DNA of 61,138 nucleotides from Intestinibacter bartlettii (GCF_018917435.1 NZ_JAHLOQ010000020.1:1-61138), one strand, 5' to 3'; positions 16,994 through 29,336 are shown, counted from the stretch's first letter. The notes: generated by a model not told the origin, from the sequence alone. Program-made: numbers and translations.

Positions 16994-18283
16994 TTATTTT
17001 TCCCCTCCACAAACTTCACTTGGTGATGATATTTTTCCTGTTATTGCAGATGCTGCTGCAACTGCTGGACTTGCTAAATAAACTTCAGATTCTGTATGAC
17101 CCATTCTTCCTACAAAGTTTCTATTTGTAGTTGATACTGCTCTTTCGCCTGCTGCTAATATTCCCATATGTCCACCTAAGCAAGGTCCACATGTTGGTGT
17201 TGAAATTGCAGCTCCTGCAAGTACCATATCAGTTATATATCCTTTTTCTATTGCTTCAAGGTAGATTGCTTGAGTTCCTGGGAAAACTATACATCTTACA
17301 TCATCAGCAACTTTTTTACCTCTCATTATTTCTGCAGCAATTCTCATATCTTCAATTCTACCGTTTGTACATGAACCTATTACTACTTGATCTATTTTTA
17401 TATCTTCAGTTATTTCATCAGTAGTTTTTGTGTTTTCTGGTAGATGTGGGAATGCTACTGTTGGTTTTAATTCGCTTAAATCTATTTCAATCACTCTGTC
17501 ATATTCAGCATCTTCGTCTGCTTCGTATACAGTTGGATTTTTTTCGATAGTTTTGCATGGATGAGTTTGCATATATTCTTTAGTTTTTTCATCAACAGGG
17601 AATATACCATTTTTAGCCCCTGCTTCTATAGCCATGTTACATATTGTGAATCTATCATCCATTGATAAGTATTGAACACCATCTCCTGCAAATTCCATTG
17701 ACATATATCTTGCTCCATCAACTCCAATTTCACCGATTATGTGTAAGATTATATCTTTACCGCTTATCCATTTAGCTGGTTTATTTTTAAGAACAAATTT
17801 GATTGCTCCTGGCACTTTAAACCATGCTTTTCCTGTTGCCATACCAGCAGCCATATCAGTTGAACCAATACCTGTTGAAAATGCACCAAGTGCTCCATAT
17901 GTACAAGTATGTGAGTCAGCACCGATTACTACATCACCTGCTGTTACAAGACCTTTTTCTGGTAATAAACAGTGTTCTATCCCCATTTGTCCAACATCAA
18001 AGTAGTTTACAACTTCTTTTCCTCTTGCAAAAGTTCTAGCTACTTTACATTGTTCTGCACTTTTTATATCTTTGTTTGGTGTGAAGTGGTCACAAACTAT
18101 TGTAACCTTAGTATTATCAAATACTTTGTCTATTCCTAATTTATTAAATTCAGTTATTGCAACTGGAGTAGTTATATCGTTCCCTAACACTAAATCTAAG
18201 TTAGCTTCTATTAATTGTCCTTTTTTTACTTCATCCATCCCAGCGTGTTTTGCTAAGATTTTTTGTGTCATAGTCATTCCCAT
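16994..18283 (-). CDS. leuC: 3-isopropylmalate dehydratase large subunit
   Basis: 429 residues of the aconitase family, clostridial/archaeal-type LeuC length. The [4Fe-4S] ligands appear as one Cys in [12 protein letters not shown] and two in [26 protein letters not shown] is the aconitase-fold signature. It forms a complex with LeuD. GGGGGA precedes ATG 18283 at good spacing, so the first of three close Met codons is used. It follows leuA after about 140 bp with no clear terminator between. Confidence 0.95.
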   Translation of the reverse strand: MGMTMTQKILAKHAGMDEVKKGQLIEANLDLVLGNDITTPVAITEFNKLGIDKVFDNTKVTIVCDHFTPNKDIKSAEQCKVARTFARGKEVVNYFDVGQMGIEHCLLPEKGLVTAGDVVIGADSHTCTYGALGAFSTGIGSTDMAAGMATGKAWFKVPGAIKFVLKNKPAKWISGKDIILHIIGEIGVDGARYMSMEFAGDGVQYLSMDDRFTICNMAIEAGAKNGIFPVDEKTKEYMQTHPCKTIEKNPTVYEADEDAEYDRVIEIDLSELKPTVAFPHLPENTKTTDEITEDIKIDQVVIGSCTNGRIEDMRIAAEIMRGKKVADDVRCIVFPGTQAIYLEAIEKGYITDMVLAGAAISTPTCGPCLGGHMGILAAGERAVSTTNRNFVGRMGHTESEVYLASPAVAAASAITGKISSPSEVCGGEK

Positions 18284-18421
18284 TGGCGTATCCCCCTTAT
18301 TTTTTTCAATATATTATTTATTTACCTGTATTTTCTCAATTAATCTTTTTAGTAGGCTATAGTATTCTCCATAGCCTACTATTTCTGTATTTTTCTATAA
18401 TTTACATTTATATATTTAATC

Positions 18422-20167
18422 TTAGTTTACATCCATTTTTATATAACTCTTGTTGATAGCGTTCATAAGTGCGCTTATTGCTGCTGTATTGATATTTTCA
18501 GATATTCCAACTCCGAAGTATGGTTCAGTACATCCTGCATCAATTTGTATATAAGCAACCCCTTTAACGTGTGAACCTTCACCAAGAGCATGTTCATGGT
18601 AGTGAACGAATTTATAATTTTTAAGTGGTTTTAATTCTTCTTCATCTTGTTCCATTAATGCATTACTAAATGCATCGACAGGTCCATTACCAGTTCCTTT
18701 TATTGTATAATCATGACCATTGAAGTTAATTACTGCTTCTAATGATAAAGTATTTGTTTCTATATCATTGCTATCAACATCAAATGAATCAGAATCGATT
18801 GAGCTTATTTTATATTTTGTTAATTTGTATGGTGTTTCTATATTAATGTACCATTTTTCAAATAAGCCGAATATTTCTTGTGGAGAAAGTTCTTTACCCA
18901 TTGAGTCTGAACGTCTCTTAACAACTTTACCAAAGTATGTTTGCATAGCTTTTGGCATATTGTATCCAAATTCGCTTTCCATGATATATGCTGCTCCACC
19001 TTTACCTGATTGAGAGTTTATTCTTATGATTTCTGTGTATTCTCTTCCTAAATCGTGAGGATCTAGTGGTAAGTAAGGAACTTGCCATATATATTCTCCC
19101 CTAGCTTCTCTAGCTTTCATACCTTTTCTGATTGCATCTTGGTGTGAACCAGAGAAAGCAGTGAATACTAAATCTCCTACATATGGATGTCTTTCATGTA
19201 TAGTTAATTTTGTACAATCTTTGTATATTTCTGCTATATTATTTATATTTGAAAAATCAAGTTCAGGATCAACACCTTGAGAGTACATATTCATACCTAC
19301 TATTAATATATCTAAGTTTCCTGTTCTTTCTCCATTTCCAAATAAAGTACCTTCTATTCTATCAGCCCCTGCTAATAATCCTAACTCAGCAGCTGCAGTT
19401 GATGTTCCCCTATCATTGTGTGGGTGTAAACTTATTGTCACACAATCTCTATTTTTAATTGTTTTGCTAAACCATTCGATTTGGTCTGCATATCTATTTG
19501 GTGTAGTCATTTCAACAGTTGATGGTAAATTTATTATCATCTTATTTTCTGGTGTTGGTTGCCACACATCCATAACAGCTTCACATATTTCAAGAGCATA
19601 ATCCATTTCAGTTCCTGTAAAACTTTCTGGTGAATATTCAAATTGGAAGTTTGTCTCTGGATATTTAGCTGCTTCTTCTTTAATTAATTTTGCCCCTTTA
19701 ACAGCTATTCCTATTATTTCATCCTTTTCCATATTGAACACTACATCTCTTTGTAATACTGATGTTGAGTTATATAAATGAACTATTGCATTTTTACATC
19801 CTTTTAATGCTTCAAAAGTTTTTGTTATTAAGTGTTCCCTTGATTGAGTTAAAACTTGAACTTTTACATCATCAGGTATTAAATTTTCATCTATTAATTT
19901 TCTTAAAAAGTCATATTCAGTTTGTGATGCTGATGGAAATCCTACTTCGATTTCTTTGAATCCTACATCTAACAACATTTTAAACATTCTCATTTTTTCG
20001 TCTACGTTCATTGGTGTAGGTAGTGATTGATTCCCGTCTCTTAAATCTACACTACACCAAATAGGTGCTTTTGTTATATCTTTGTCTGGCCATTCACGAT
20101 TTGTGAAATTCTTTGGTTGAAAATCTGGTTTTACATATTTTTTATAATTAAACTCACTATTTGTCAT
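18422..20167 (-). CDS. leuA: 2-isopropylmalate synthase (long form)
   Basis: 581 residues. Joins acetyl-CoA to 2-oxoisovalerate, the committed step of leucine synthesis. The N-terminal TIM barrel has CSVDLRDGNQSLPTPM and the metal-site histidines in ISLHPHNDRGT. The last ~120 residues form the LeuA dimer/regulatory domain that binds leucine for feedback inhibition. Length and the N-terminal extension (KPDFQPKNFTNREWPDKDI) match the long Corynebacterium/Mycobacterium-type enzyme rather than the 510-residue form. It is first in leuACDB and lies behind a T-box leader, so it should be induced when tRNA-Leu is uncharged. About 310 bp separate the T-box terminator from ATG 20167. Confidence 0.95.
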   Translation of the reverse strand: MTNSEFNYKKYVKPDFQPKNFTNREWPDKDITKAPIWCSVDLRDGNQSLPTPMNVDEKMRMFKMLLDVGFKEIEVGFPSASQTEYDFLRKLIDENLIPDDVKVQVLTQSREHLITKTFEALKGCKNAIVHLYNSTSVLQRDVVFNMEKDEIIGIAVKGAKLIKEEAAKYPETNFQFEYSPESFTGTEMDYALEICEAVMDVWQPTPENKMIINLPSTVEMTTPNRYADQIEWFSKTIKNRDCVTISLHPHNDRGTSTAAAELGLLAGADRIEGTLFGNGERTGNLDILIVGMNMYSQGVDPELDFSNINNIAEIYKDCTKLTIHERHPYVGDLVFTAFSGSHQDAIRKGMKAREARGEYIWQVPYLPLDPHDLGREYTEIIRINSQSGKGGAAYIMESEFGYNMPKAMQTYFGKVVKRRSDSMGKELSPQEIFGLFEKWYINIETPYKLTKYKISSIDSDSFDVDSNDIETNTLSLEAVINFNGHDYTIKGTGNGPVDAFSNALMEQDEEELKPLKNYKFVHYHEHALGEGSHVKGVAYIQIDAGCTEPYFGVGISENINTAAISALMNAINKSYIKMDVN

Positions 20168-20216
20168 TTTAAAAATCCCCCTGTATTAATTATTCTACAT
20201 TGTGCCGTATTTGTAT

Positions 20217-20231
20217 TATTTTCAGTATATT
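20217..20231. promoter_or_regulatory. Possible CodY box before leuA
   Basis: TATTTTCAGTATATT matches the CodY consensus AATTTTCWGAAAATT at 12 of 15 positions. It lies about 50 bp upstream of the leuA start. CodY represses branched-chain amino-acid genes in many Firmicutes, so the location is sensible, but three mismatches in AT-rich DNA make it weak. Confidence 0.35.
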
Positions 20232-20390
20232 CTGATATTTAGATTGGGTATTTTTCCGTTTTCCCCAGTTATTTGTATCATTTCGTACAATTTATAGTTG
20301 TACTTATATGTTCTGTGCCTTTTTGTTTTATCTTCCCTAGTTATTTTTTATTTATTATTTTTATTCCCTATTATTTTTCTCTTATCGAGT

Positions 20391-20420
20391 CCCAGTTATT
20401 ATGTATTAATTATTTACCAA
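20391..20420 (-). repeat. Copy 1 of a 30-nt interspersed sequence (leuA leader)
   Basis: Read toward leuA (minus strand) it is TTGGTAAATAATTAATACAT followed directly by AATAACTGGG. Both blocks recur exactly, split by three extra bases, at 28352-28384, in the same orientation to the downstream gene and at similar distance. Related AATAACTRGGG pieces recur inside this leader at about 20264-20273 and 20336-20345. Role unknown. Confidence 0.5.
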
Positions 20421-20477
20421 ATATTAAAAAAATTAAAAATTTAATTGAGATTGGCCCTATCTCGTATTTTTTTGTTA

Positions 20478-20512
20478 AAAAAACCCCGTCTCTAAAAATT
20501 AGAGACGAGGTT
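20478..20512 (-). terminator. T-box attenuator terminator
   Basis: Stem AACC-CGTCTCT with AGAGACG-GGTT around an AT loop, then T7 on the minus strand; one mismatch. It is the off-state hairpin of the T-box. Confidence 0.85.
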
Positions 20513-20757
20513 GTATTCTCGCGGTACCACTCTAGTTAGCTTATAAAAAGCTCACTCTATAACAGTTAAAATAACTGTCTGCCTTATAACGTAGACTAAC
20601 GTTTTACCCTAGGTAAACAGCTCCTAGACAAGTTCAGATTCATCCACTGCCAAATCACACCACCCTTTGGCTCTCTGTAAGCTTCATAAATTCCTACTAC
20701 TTCTACTCAACGCCTTTGTTTAGTTTCTGTTGTTGTTTTGTGTATTTCCTTAGCTTA
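20478..20757 (-). promoter_or_regulatory. T-box riboswitch (leucine) controlling leuACDB
   Basis: Read on the minus strand it has every T-box part. Stem I contains AGAGAGCC and GGGTGGTGTGA-type elements. A CUU codon (20632-20630, within GAACTTG) lies where the specifier is expected and reads leucine. The T-box core TGGTACCGCG is at 20529-20520. The terminator arms CGTCTCT / AGAGACG lie in 20483-20509 and are followed by seven T. Uncharged tRNA-Leu would stabilise the antiterminator. The exact specifier frame is my assignment; leucine also fits the adjacent gene. Confidence 0.9.
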
Positions 20758-20763
20758 ATTAAA

Positions 20764-20792
20764 ATGATATATTACTTTCCATTTATTGTCAA
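20764..20792 (-). promoter_or_regulatory. leuA: Promoter of the leu T-box leader
   Basis: On the minus strand TTGACA (20792-20787), exactly 17 bases, TATCAT (20769-20764). The start of transcription would be near 20757, a few dozen bases before T-box stem I. Confidence 0.75.
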
Positions 20793-20820
20793 TAAGTTTT
20801 TCTACATTTTTTTTAATTCA

Positions 20821-21534
20821 TTAAATTCCGAAAAATTCTATAATTTGGTCTTCCCAATAATTTATCACTAACTCTTTTGGGAAATTAATTTCTTCAATTA
20901 ACTCTTCTGCATATTTAAAAACTCCTATATCAAAGCAAATATGAGAATCAGTTCCCATTATAATTCTAACACCATATTCTTTACAAAGTTCTAGATATGT
21001 TTTTATATTTTCTCTAGCCCCTTGTCTAAAAGTATTTGGTGATAATGATGAGTTATTAACTTCTAATAAAATATTTTTTTCCTTTGCTTTTTTTACTATT
21101 GCTTCATAATCAAGTGGATATCTAGAATCATCTGGATGACCTATTATTTTTACTTTTTCTTGTTCCATAGCATTTAGTATTGCTAATGTGTTGTCTTCTT
21201 TAGTTGATGGTTCTATACAAACTGTATGAAGACTTGCAATTAAATAATCTAGCCCTGGAAGCGCTCCTGGTTCTAAATGGTCTATATTTCCTTCAATATC
21301 CATTATATTAGCTTCCATTCCTTTTAAAATTCTAACTCCATCTATTTCGTTTGGAATTACTTTTAAATTATTAAAGAAATATACTTGTGGCCCACCTAAC
21401 ATGTCTGGTCCATGATCAGATAAACCTAGTACTTTTAAGCCATGTTTTTTTGCAAATTGTACATTTTCTAATAGTGTGCTGTAAGCATGTCCACTTGCAA
21501 CTGTATGTGTATGCATGTCTATTATTGCTTTCAT
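20821..21534 (-). CDS. PHP-domain phosphatase/hydrolase (YcdX-like)
   Basis: 237 residues. The PHP metal-binding motifs are complete: DMHTHT (residues ~6-11), GLSDHGPD, the Glu in KGMEANIMD, SLHTV, IIGHPDDSRYP, and TDSHICFDIG near the end. The protein is a single PHP domain of the same length as E. coli YcdX, a trinuclear-zinc phosphatase. The substrate is not known; amino-acid-type (HisJ-like) PHP enzymes are an alternative, but no his genes are nearby. ATG 21534 is used. It sits between the leu operon and the S1-domain gene, all on the same strand. Confidence 0.8.
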   Translation of the reverse strand: MKAIIDMHTHTVASGHAYSTLLENVQFAKKHGLKVLGLSDHGPDMLGGPQVYFFNNLKVIPNEIDGVRILKGMEANIMDIEGNIDHLEPGALPGLDYLIASLHTVCIEPSTKEDNTLAILNAMEQEKVKIIGHPDDSRYPLDYEAIVKKAKEKNILLEVNNSSLSPNTFRQGARENIKTYLELCKEYGVRIIMGTDSHICFDIGVFKYAEELIEEINFPKELVINYWEDQIIEFFGI

Positions 21535-21620
21535 TCTATTTCCCCTTTACGTCTAATTTATTCTAAAATGTATTCAAGCTGCCCCAATACTGAGACAGCT
21601 CTTATTTTAATCTTTAATTA

Positions 21621-22880
21621 TTATTTTCCAGCTTTTTTCATTGCATCGCCAATTGTAGCACCTAAAGATTCTTCAGGTTTCATAAATTGAGTGTAATCTT
21701 CTTCTGGTTCAGCGTTAACTTCTTTTATAGATATTAACATTCTTTTTTCTTCTGGTTGGAAGTTTAATATTTTAGCTTCTATTTCATCTCCAGGATTTAC
21801 TACACTGTTTACTGTAGGAACTCTGTTTTCGCTTAATTGAGATATTGGTAAGTAAGCTTCAACACCTTCTTTTATTTCAACGAAAGCTCCTCTATCTATA
21901 GTTCTAACAACTTTACCAGTTATAACATCACCAACAGCAACTTCTTTAGCTATTAATTGCCATGGATCGTTGTTTATATCTTTTACTGCTAAAGCTATTC
22001 TATTGTTTTCTTTGTTTACTTCTAATACATAAACATCTATTTCTTGACCTTCAGTAACAACATCTTCAACAGATTCTACTCTTTTCCAAGCTAAGTTGTT
22101 TATATGAGCTAAACCTTCTAAACCTTCACCGATATCTATGAAAGCTCCATAAGGCATTATTTTTGTTACTTTACCATGTATTTTTTGTCCTACTTCAAGA
22201 GAATCGAATATGTTTTGTCTAGCTTCTTTAACTCTAGCTCTTTCAGCATCTCTTTCAGCTTTAACTCTAGCTCTTTCAGCATCTCTTTCTGCTTTTTCTT
22301 TTTCTTTTCTTTCTTTTCTTTCTATGTTTATTCTTTCTTGTAATACTTCTCTATGAGATGCAACATATTTATTTCTATTTTCATTGAATTCTATTACATA
22401 AACTTCTAAGTTTGCACCAACGTATTCATGTGTATCGTTTACAAATTTAGTATCTATTTGAGATATTGGTATAAATAATTGAACTGATTTGTATTTTGCA
22501 AATACACCTCTTGGTATAGCTTTTTCAACATATGCAGTCACTATTTTGTGTTCATTAAATGCTACTTCTAAGTCTTTTAAGTCATTTTCTTGGTCTGCTA
22601 ATACTTTTGATAATCTTACTGTACCATCTTTAGGAGATACTTTAGTTATAACAGCTGTTATTTCATCACCAACTTTGTAAACATCAGCAATTTCTTTGTC
22701 CTTTTCTATATTTAAATCGTCTCTTCCGATTATTCCGTCAAATCCACAATCTAAACCAAGTACAACTACATCATGAGTTACTTTAGTTATAGTGTTTGTT
22801 ATAAGTTCCCCTACTTTTAATTTGTCTAACTGTTGTTCCTGTTGTTCTAACAGTTCTTGCATTGATAATTCATTAGTCAT
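21621..22880 (-). CDS. S1 RNA-binding domain protein (ribosomal protein S1-like)
   Basis: About 419 residues with four S1-type OB-fold repeats: ~21-90 (GELITNTITKVTHDVVVLGL), ~105-165 (degenerate), ~215-285 (GQKIHGKVTKIMPYGAFIDI) and ~300-370 (GDVITGKVVRTIDRGAFVEI). Clostridial S1 homologues have this four-domain plan and are shorter than the six-domain E. coli RpsA; they bind mRNA and may assist translation initiation. A charged helix between domains two and three carries a perfect 11-residue tandem repeat. Start ATG 22880 (MTNELSMQ) has AAAGGA about 10 nt upstream; ATG 22892 touches that site and is less likely. Confidence 0.8.
   Translation of the reverse strand: MTNELSMQELLEQQEQQLDKLKVGELITNTITKVTHDVVVLGLDCGFDGIIGRDDLNIEKDKEIADVYKVGDEITAVITKVSPKDGTVRLSKVLADQENDLKDLEVAFNEHKIVTAYVEKAIPRGVFAKYKSVQLFIPISQIDTKFVNDTHEYVGANLEVYVIEFNENRNKYVASHREVLQERINIERKERKEKEKAERDAERARVKAERDAERARVKEARQNIFDSLEVGQKIHGKVTKIMPYGAFIDIGEGLEGLAHINNLAWKRVESVEDVVTEGQEIDVYVLEVNKENNRIALAVKDINNDPWQLIAKEVAVGDVITGKVVRTIDRGAFVEIKEGVEAYLPISQLSENRVPTVNSVVNPGDEIEAKILNFQPEEKRMLISIKEVNAEPEEDYTQFMKPEESLGATIGDAMKKAGK
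22227..22292. repeat. 33-bp tandem repeat inside the S1-domain gene
   Basis: Two adjacent 33-base units (22227-22259 and 22260-22292), identical except near the end of the second. They encode two copies of AERDAERARVK in the Arg/Glu-rich linker. The unit is a multiple of three, so copy number could change without breaking the frame. Confidence 0.8.
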
Positions 22881-23274
22881 TTTATAATACATCCTTTCAC
22901 ACGTTTATCTTATTAATCCTATAAGTATTATTATACCATTAATCGTTAAAATACCTACAGTTTTATTACAAAATTTACACATAAATTTTATTTATTTTAC
23001 AAATATTTATGTTTTTAATATATGATTATTTCTTTAATTTGCAAATAAGAAAATCGTAATTATTTAAGATTAATATATATTTTTTTGCTATACGTTAATA
23101 TTATACTAAATTTTTTGCAATTTTACATCATTCTGACAAAACTTGGTATAATTTATTTTGTAAAATGGCTAAAAACTGCGAATTTTTGACTATAATCATC
23201 TATGCATATCATTTTAAATACTCCATATAATAGAATCGATGTTTCAAATATTTTTAATATAAGGAATGATAATT
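22881..23274. other. Divergent promoter region between the S1-like and DksA/TraR-like genes
   Basis: About 390 AT-rich bases without a gene. Minus strand: a TATAAT at 22935-22930 preceded by ATGG is a plausible -10 for the S1-like gene, with no good -35. Plus strand: TGGTATAAT (23144-23152) is an extended -10 for the DksA/TraR-like gene, leaving a leader of about 115 bases. No riboswitch or terminator is recognised. Confidence 0.45.
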
Positions 23275-23814
23275 ATGAACTCAAATGATTATAAAAAACA
23301 ATTAAAAAAGGAAAAACAAGAATTAGAAAATTTAATTTCTGAAATGGAAGATAATACTCTATTTGGTGATACAACTCGCCACACTAGTGAAAGATACAGC
23401 TCTGGTGAATTATCTAGCTATGATAATCATCCAGGCGATATTGGAACAGAAGTTTATATGAATGATATGCAAAATAGTTTAACTGATCATCAAAAATATA
23501 GACTTGATAGAGTCAATGATGCCCTATCAAAAATTGAAAATAATTCATTTGGTTACTGCGAAAGATGCCATAATAAAATTGAACCGGATAGACTAGATAT
23601 ATTACCAGAAACTAAACTTTGTGCACATTGTGCCCAACAAACAGAAACTTATTCCAAATATGATAATACTGAACAATATGACGCAAATAATATAAATAGA
23701 GACCCTCATTTTTATTCAGAATACATCACAGATTTAACTGATTTAAATAAAAATGGAGTATCAGTAAATCAAAATGGTCCAAGGGATAAGGATGATTTAT
23801 TTTATGGTGAATAA
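23275..23814 (+). CDS. TraR/DksA-type C4 zinc-finger protein (YteA family)
   Basis: About 179 residues. N-terminal coiled-coil part (LKKEKQELENLISEM), a middle HPGDIGTEVY block, and a C4 zinc finger CERC-x17-CAHC. These are the marks of YteA/YocK-type DksA-like proteins of spore-forming Firmicutes, thought to touch RNA polymerase; a direct role is not established. ATG 23275 is chosen because AAGGA lies 9 nt upstream; ATG 23266 overlaps that site. It is one of few plus-strand genes here and ends at a bidirectional terminator. Confidence 0.8.
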   Translation: MNSNDYKKQLKKEKQELENLISEMEDNTLFGDTTRHTSERYSSGELSSYDNHPGDIGTEVYMNDMQNSLTDHQKYRLDRVNDALSKIENNSFGYCERCHNKIEPDRLDILPETKLCAHCAQQTETYSKYDNTEQYDANNINRDPHFYSEYITDLTDLNKNGVSVNQNGPRDKDDLFYGE

Positions 23815-23829
23815 TAATTTATAAAATAA

Positions 23830-23865
23830 AAAAGTATAGGACTAAATTAATAATCCTATACTTTT
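23830..23865. terminator. Bidirectional terminator
   Basis: AAAAGTATAGGA (23830-23841) and TCCTATACTTTT (23854-23865), a 12-bp perfect stem with A-run before and T-run after. It serves the zinc-finger gene (plus) and the beta-glucosidase gene (minus). Confidence 0.85.
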
Positions 23866-23877
23866 TCTTTTCTATAA

Positions 23878-27203
<3,326 letters not shown>

Positions 27204-27219
27204 TCTTATTCATCCCTTC

Positions 27220-28077
27220 TTATTTTATATTAAAATATTCCTCTGGTTTCAATTCTTTGACTATATTAACTATATGATATGCAAGATAACCCATCTCTGC
27301 TTTTGTTACACTCTTTTTGTAATTAAGCTCTATAAATAAAGCTATCTTATTTACACAATCTATAGCTTCTGGATAAGCATTTTTACTCATATTGTATAAA
27401 AATGTATCATCCTCTTGAATTAGATTTTCATCTAAAACTCTTCTGACAAAGAATTGTAGATGTCTAAGAAATCTTTCATATCTAATTGATTTTTCATCAA
27501 ATGTAATATTAAAATGGACTCTAATAATTTCTAGTATCACTTGAATCAACTTTGGCGCGCGCATCGTAATATCAAAAGATTGATCCATTGATGCATTTAC
27601 TATATGTAGAGTTAAAAATCCTACTTCATCATCCGATACTCGAATATCAAAATGATTTTCAATTATATTTCTAGCTTTTTTAGCTAATTCATATTGTTTT
27701 TTATAGATATGTTTTATATCCATTAATAGCGGATTTTCAAAAGATATGTTCTTTTTTTCTCGTTCCATAAATAAACTAATATGGTCTATTAATGTAATAT
27801 AGATATTTTCACTCAGTTCTAAATCAGAGTTTTGTTTTATCATATTTGCAATTTCATCTGCTATATCTAAATATTCTGTTGATATATTTTGAAGCAACTC
27901 TTCCACACGTGATATTACATGTTTATCTTTTAATGTGAAGTATTTTTCTATTTTAGTTTCATCTATTATATCGCCTTTCTTCTTTTGAAAACATATTCCT
28001 CTCCCTGAAACTATCATTTCATCACCATTTTGTAAGACAGCTGCTACATTATTGTTATAAACTCTTAAAATCTCCAT
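27220..28077 (-). CDS. BglG/LicT-family transcription antiterminator
   Basis: 285 residues. The N-terminal RNA-binding CAT domain (~1-55) has RVYNNNVAAVLQNGDEMIVSGRGICFQKK; two PTS regulation domains follow (PRD1 ~65-170, PRD2 ~171-280) with histidines such as LLTLHIVNA and YLAYHIVNI that the PTS phosphorylates. When the sugar is present, the dimer binds the RAT hairpin upstream and prevents termination. It is the first gene of the operon it controls, giving autoregulation. ATG 28077 follows GAGGTG. Confidence 0.9.
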   Translation of the reverse strand: MEILRVYNNNVAAVLQNGDEMIVSGRGICFQKKKGDIIDETKIEKYFTLKDKHVISRVEELLQNISTEYLDIADEIANMIKQNSDLELSENIYITLIDHISLFMEREKKNISFENPLLMDIKHIYKKQYELAKKARNIIENHFDIRVSDDEVGFLTLHIVNASMDQSFDITMRAPKLIQVILEIIRVHFNITFDEKSIRYERFLRHLQFFVRRVLDENLIQEDDTFLYNMSKNAYPEAIDCVNKIALFIELNYKKSVTKAEMGYLAYHIVNIVKELKPEEYFNIK

Positions 28078-28111
28078 ATTACATCACCTCATAGTTATTC
28101 ATTAATTGCAT

Positions 28112-28203
28112 AAAAAAAGACACACCTCTTCTCCATTTATAAAGATTACTTAGTTTCATCTATAAATAAGAATTTGGTTATGCCTAGTAATTAGTAACAT
28201 TCC
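28112..28203 (-). promoter_or_regulatory. RAT antiterminator and overlapping terminator of the bgl operon
   Basis: On the minus strand the RAT (28203-28170) begins GGAATGTTACTAATTACTAG and ends GCATAACCAAATTC, close to the LicT/BglG target (GGATTGTTACTGCT...GGCAAAACCTAAA). Its 3' arm overlaps the 5' arm of a terminator stem (28172-28129) that is followed by T7 (28118-28112). The two folds exclude one another, the standard control of beta-glucoside operons. Confidence 0.8.
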
Positions 28204-28218
28204 TCATTTCTAATTAAG

Positions 28219-28248
28219 ATACTACCATAATATGGTTTATTGTGTCAA
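28219..28248 (-). promoter_or_regulatory. Promoter of the bgl operon
   Basis: Minus strand TTGACA (28248-28243), 18 bases, TAGTAT (28224-28219). Transcription would start just before the RAT. Confidence 0.65.
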
Positions 28249-28328
28249 TTGCATTTTACATATTTTTACATTATGAATTTTTTTTCATAAATACCACTTA
28301 ACTTCAGTCAAAAAAGTGTAAAAAAAAT

Positions 28329-28349
28329 AGAAGGTGAAAATCACCTTCT
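28329..28349. terminator. Hairpin with minus-strand T-run but no upstream minus-strand gene
   Basis: AGAAGGTGA (28329-28337), AAA loop, TCACCTTCT (28341-28349). On the minus strand it runs into T8, a proper terminator, yet the next 270 bases upstream hold no gene on that strand. Copy 2 of the 30-nt sequence begins 3 bases beyond it. Confidence 0.6.
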
Positions 28350-28351
28350 TC

Positions 28352-28384
28352 TTGGTAAATAATTAATACATTTAAATAACTGGG
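28352..28384 (+). repeat. Copy 2 of the 30-nt interspersed sequence
   Basis: TTGGTAAATAATTAATACAT (28352-28371), three extra bases, AATAACTGGG (28375-28384). The 20-mer and the 10-mer match the leuA-leader copy exactly. It points toward the AlkD-like gene, whose start is about 235 bp away. Confidence 0.5.
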
Positions 28385-28618
28385 CACTATATGTATATAT
28401 TTATTGTATATAATTTTAGGTTTTTATGCAACTTTTTTTGGTATTTTTATCCCTAAAATTTTTATTGTCTAATTTAACATTTCAAAGTCTATAATAGTAG
28501 ATATTTTTATATTTAAAATATCTTATAAAATCTGTTTTCTTTACTTTAATGTGCTATAAATATTAAATACCTTGTGCTACTATTTCTATAGAGATATTAT
28601 CAAAGTTGAGGTGATTAA
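28385..28618. other. AT-rich leader or spacer upstream of the AlkD-like gene
   Basis: About 230 bases lying between the repeated 30-nt sequence and the AlkD start. No frame of length, no clear tRNA or riboswitch. The plus-strand promoter of the AlkD gene should lie here; TTGAGG before the start is the ribosome site rather than a -35. Confidence 0.4.
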
Positions 28619-29296
28619 ATGGACAACTTACGAAACAGATTATTTGAATTAGCTGATGACAAATATAAAAAATTTCATAGTAACCTTTGTCCAAATACTG
28701 AAAATATTATAGGGGTTAGACTTCCCCAATTAAGAGAGATAGCAAAGGAAATTACTAAAGGTGATTGGAGAGGCTTTTTATCTACTTCTAAAGAAGATTA
28801 CTACGAAGAAGTTTTAATAAATGGATTAGTAATAGCATATGCTAAATGTGATGTTGATGAAAGACTTAATTATATTAAAGACTTTGTTCCAAAGATATAT
28901 AACTGGGCTATTTGCGATACTTTCTGCAATACTCTAAAATTTGTAAATAAAAATAAGGAAGCAGTATGGGATTTTATTCAGCCTTATCTTAAATCAAGCA
29001 AAGAATTTGAAATACGATTTGCTGTTGTAATTATTTTAAATTACTACATTACAGAAGATTATATTGATATAGTTTTAGAAACTTTGGATAAAGTCAGACA
29101 CAATGGTTATTATGTAAAAATGGCTGTGGCGTGGGCCATTTCTATATGTTTTGTAAAATTCGAAGAAAAAACTATGCTGTATCTCAAAAACAATAACTTA
29201 GATGATTTTACATATAATAAATCTCTACAAAAAATATGTGAATCTCTTCGTGTTGATAAAAAAACAAAGGCATTAATAAAGTCAATGAAGAGATAA
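28619..29296 (+). CDS. DNA alkylation repair protein (AlkD-like HEAT-repeat glycosylase)
   Basis: 225 residues of all-alpha HEAT-like repeats. The N-terminal GVRLPQLREIAKEI and the later YNWAICDTFCNTLKFV and KMAVAWAISICFVKF blocks match the AlkD family, which removes bulky or cationic alkylated bases without flipping them out. The Trp/Asp in NWAICD agree with the catalytic surface of AlkD as I recall it. GAGGTG precedes ATG 28619. A flavoprotein gene follows 40 bp downstream on the same strand, probably one transcript. Confidence 0.8.
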   Translation: MDNLRNRLFELADDKYKKFHSNLCPNTENIIGVRLPQLREIAKEITKGDWRGFLSTSKEDYYEEVLINGLVIAYAKCDVDERLNYIKDFVPKIYNWAICDTFCNTLKFVNKNKEAVWDFIQPYLKSSKEFEIRFAVVIILNYYITEDYIDIVLETLDKVRHNGYYVKMAVAWAISICFVKFEEKTMLYLKNNNLDDFTYNKSLQKICESLRVDKKTKALIKSMKR

Positions 29297-29336
29297 TCTC
29301 TATCTTAAATAATATAAATACAAGGGGGTATTTTCT

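Noticed and set aside
18284-18421. Third copy of the 30-nt element upstream of leuC (GGTAAATAAATAATATATTG)
   Set aside because: Only about 16 of 22 bases match and the AATAACTGGG part is missing; likely chance in AT-rich DNA.
20273-20539. 88-codon plus-strand frame across the leuA leader
   Set aside because: It runs through the T-box terminator and core, has low-complexity Phe/Ile/Tyr-rich content and no ribosome site.
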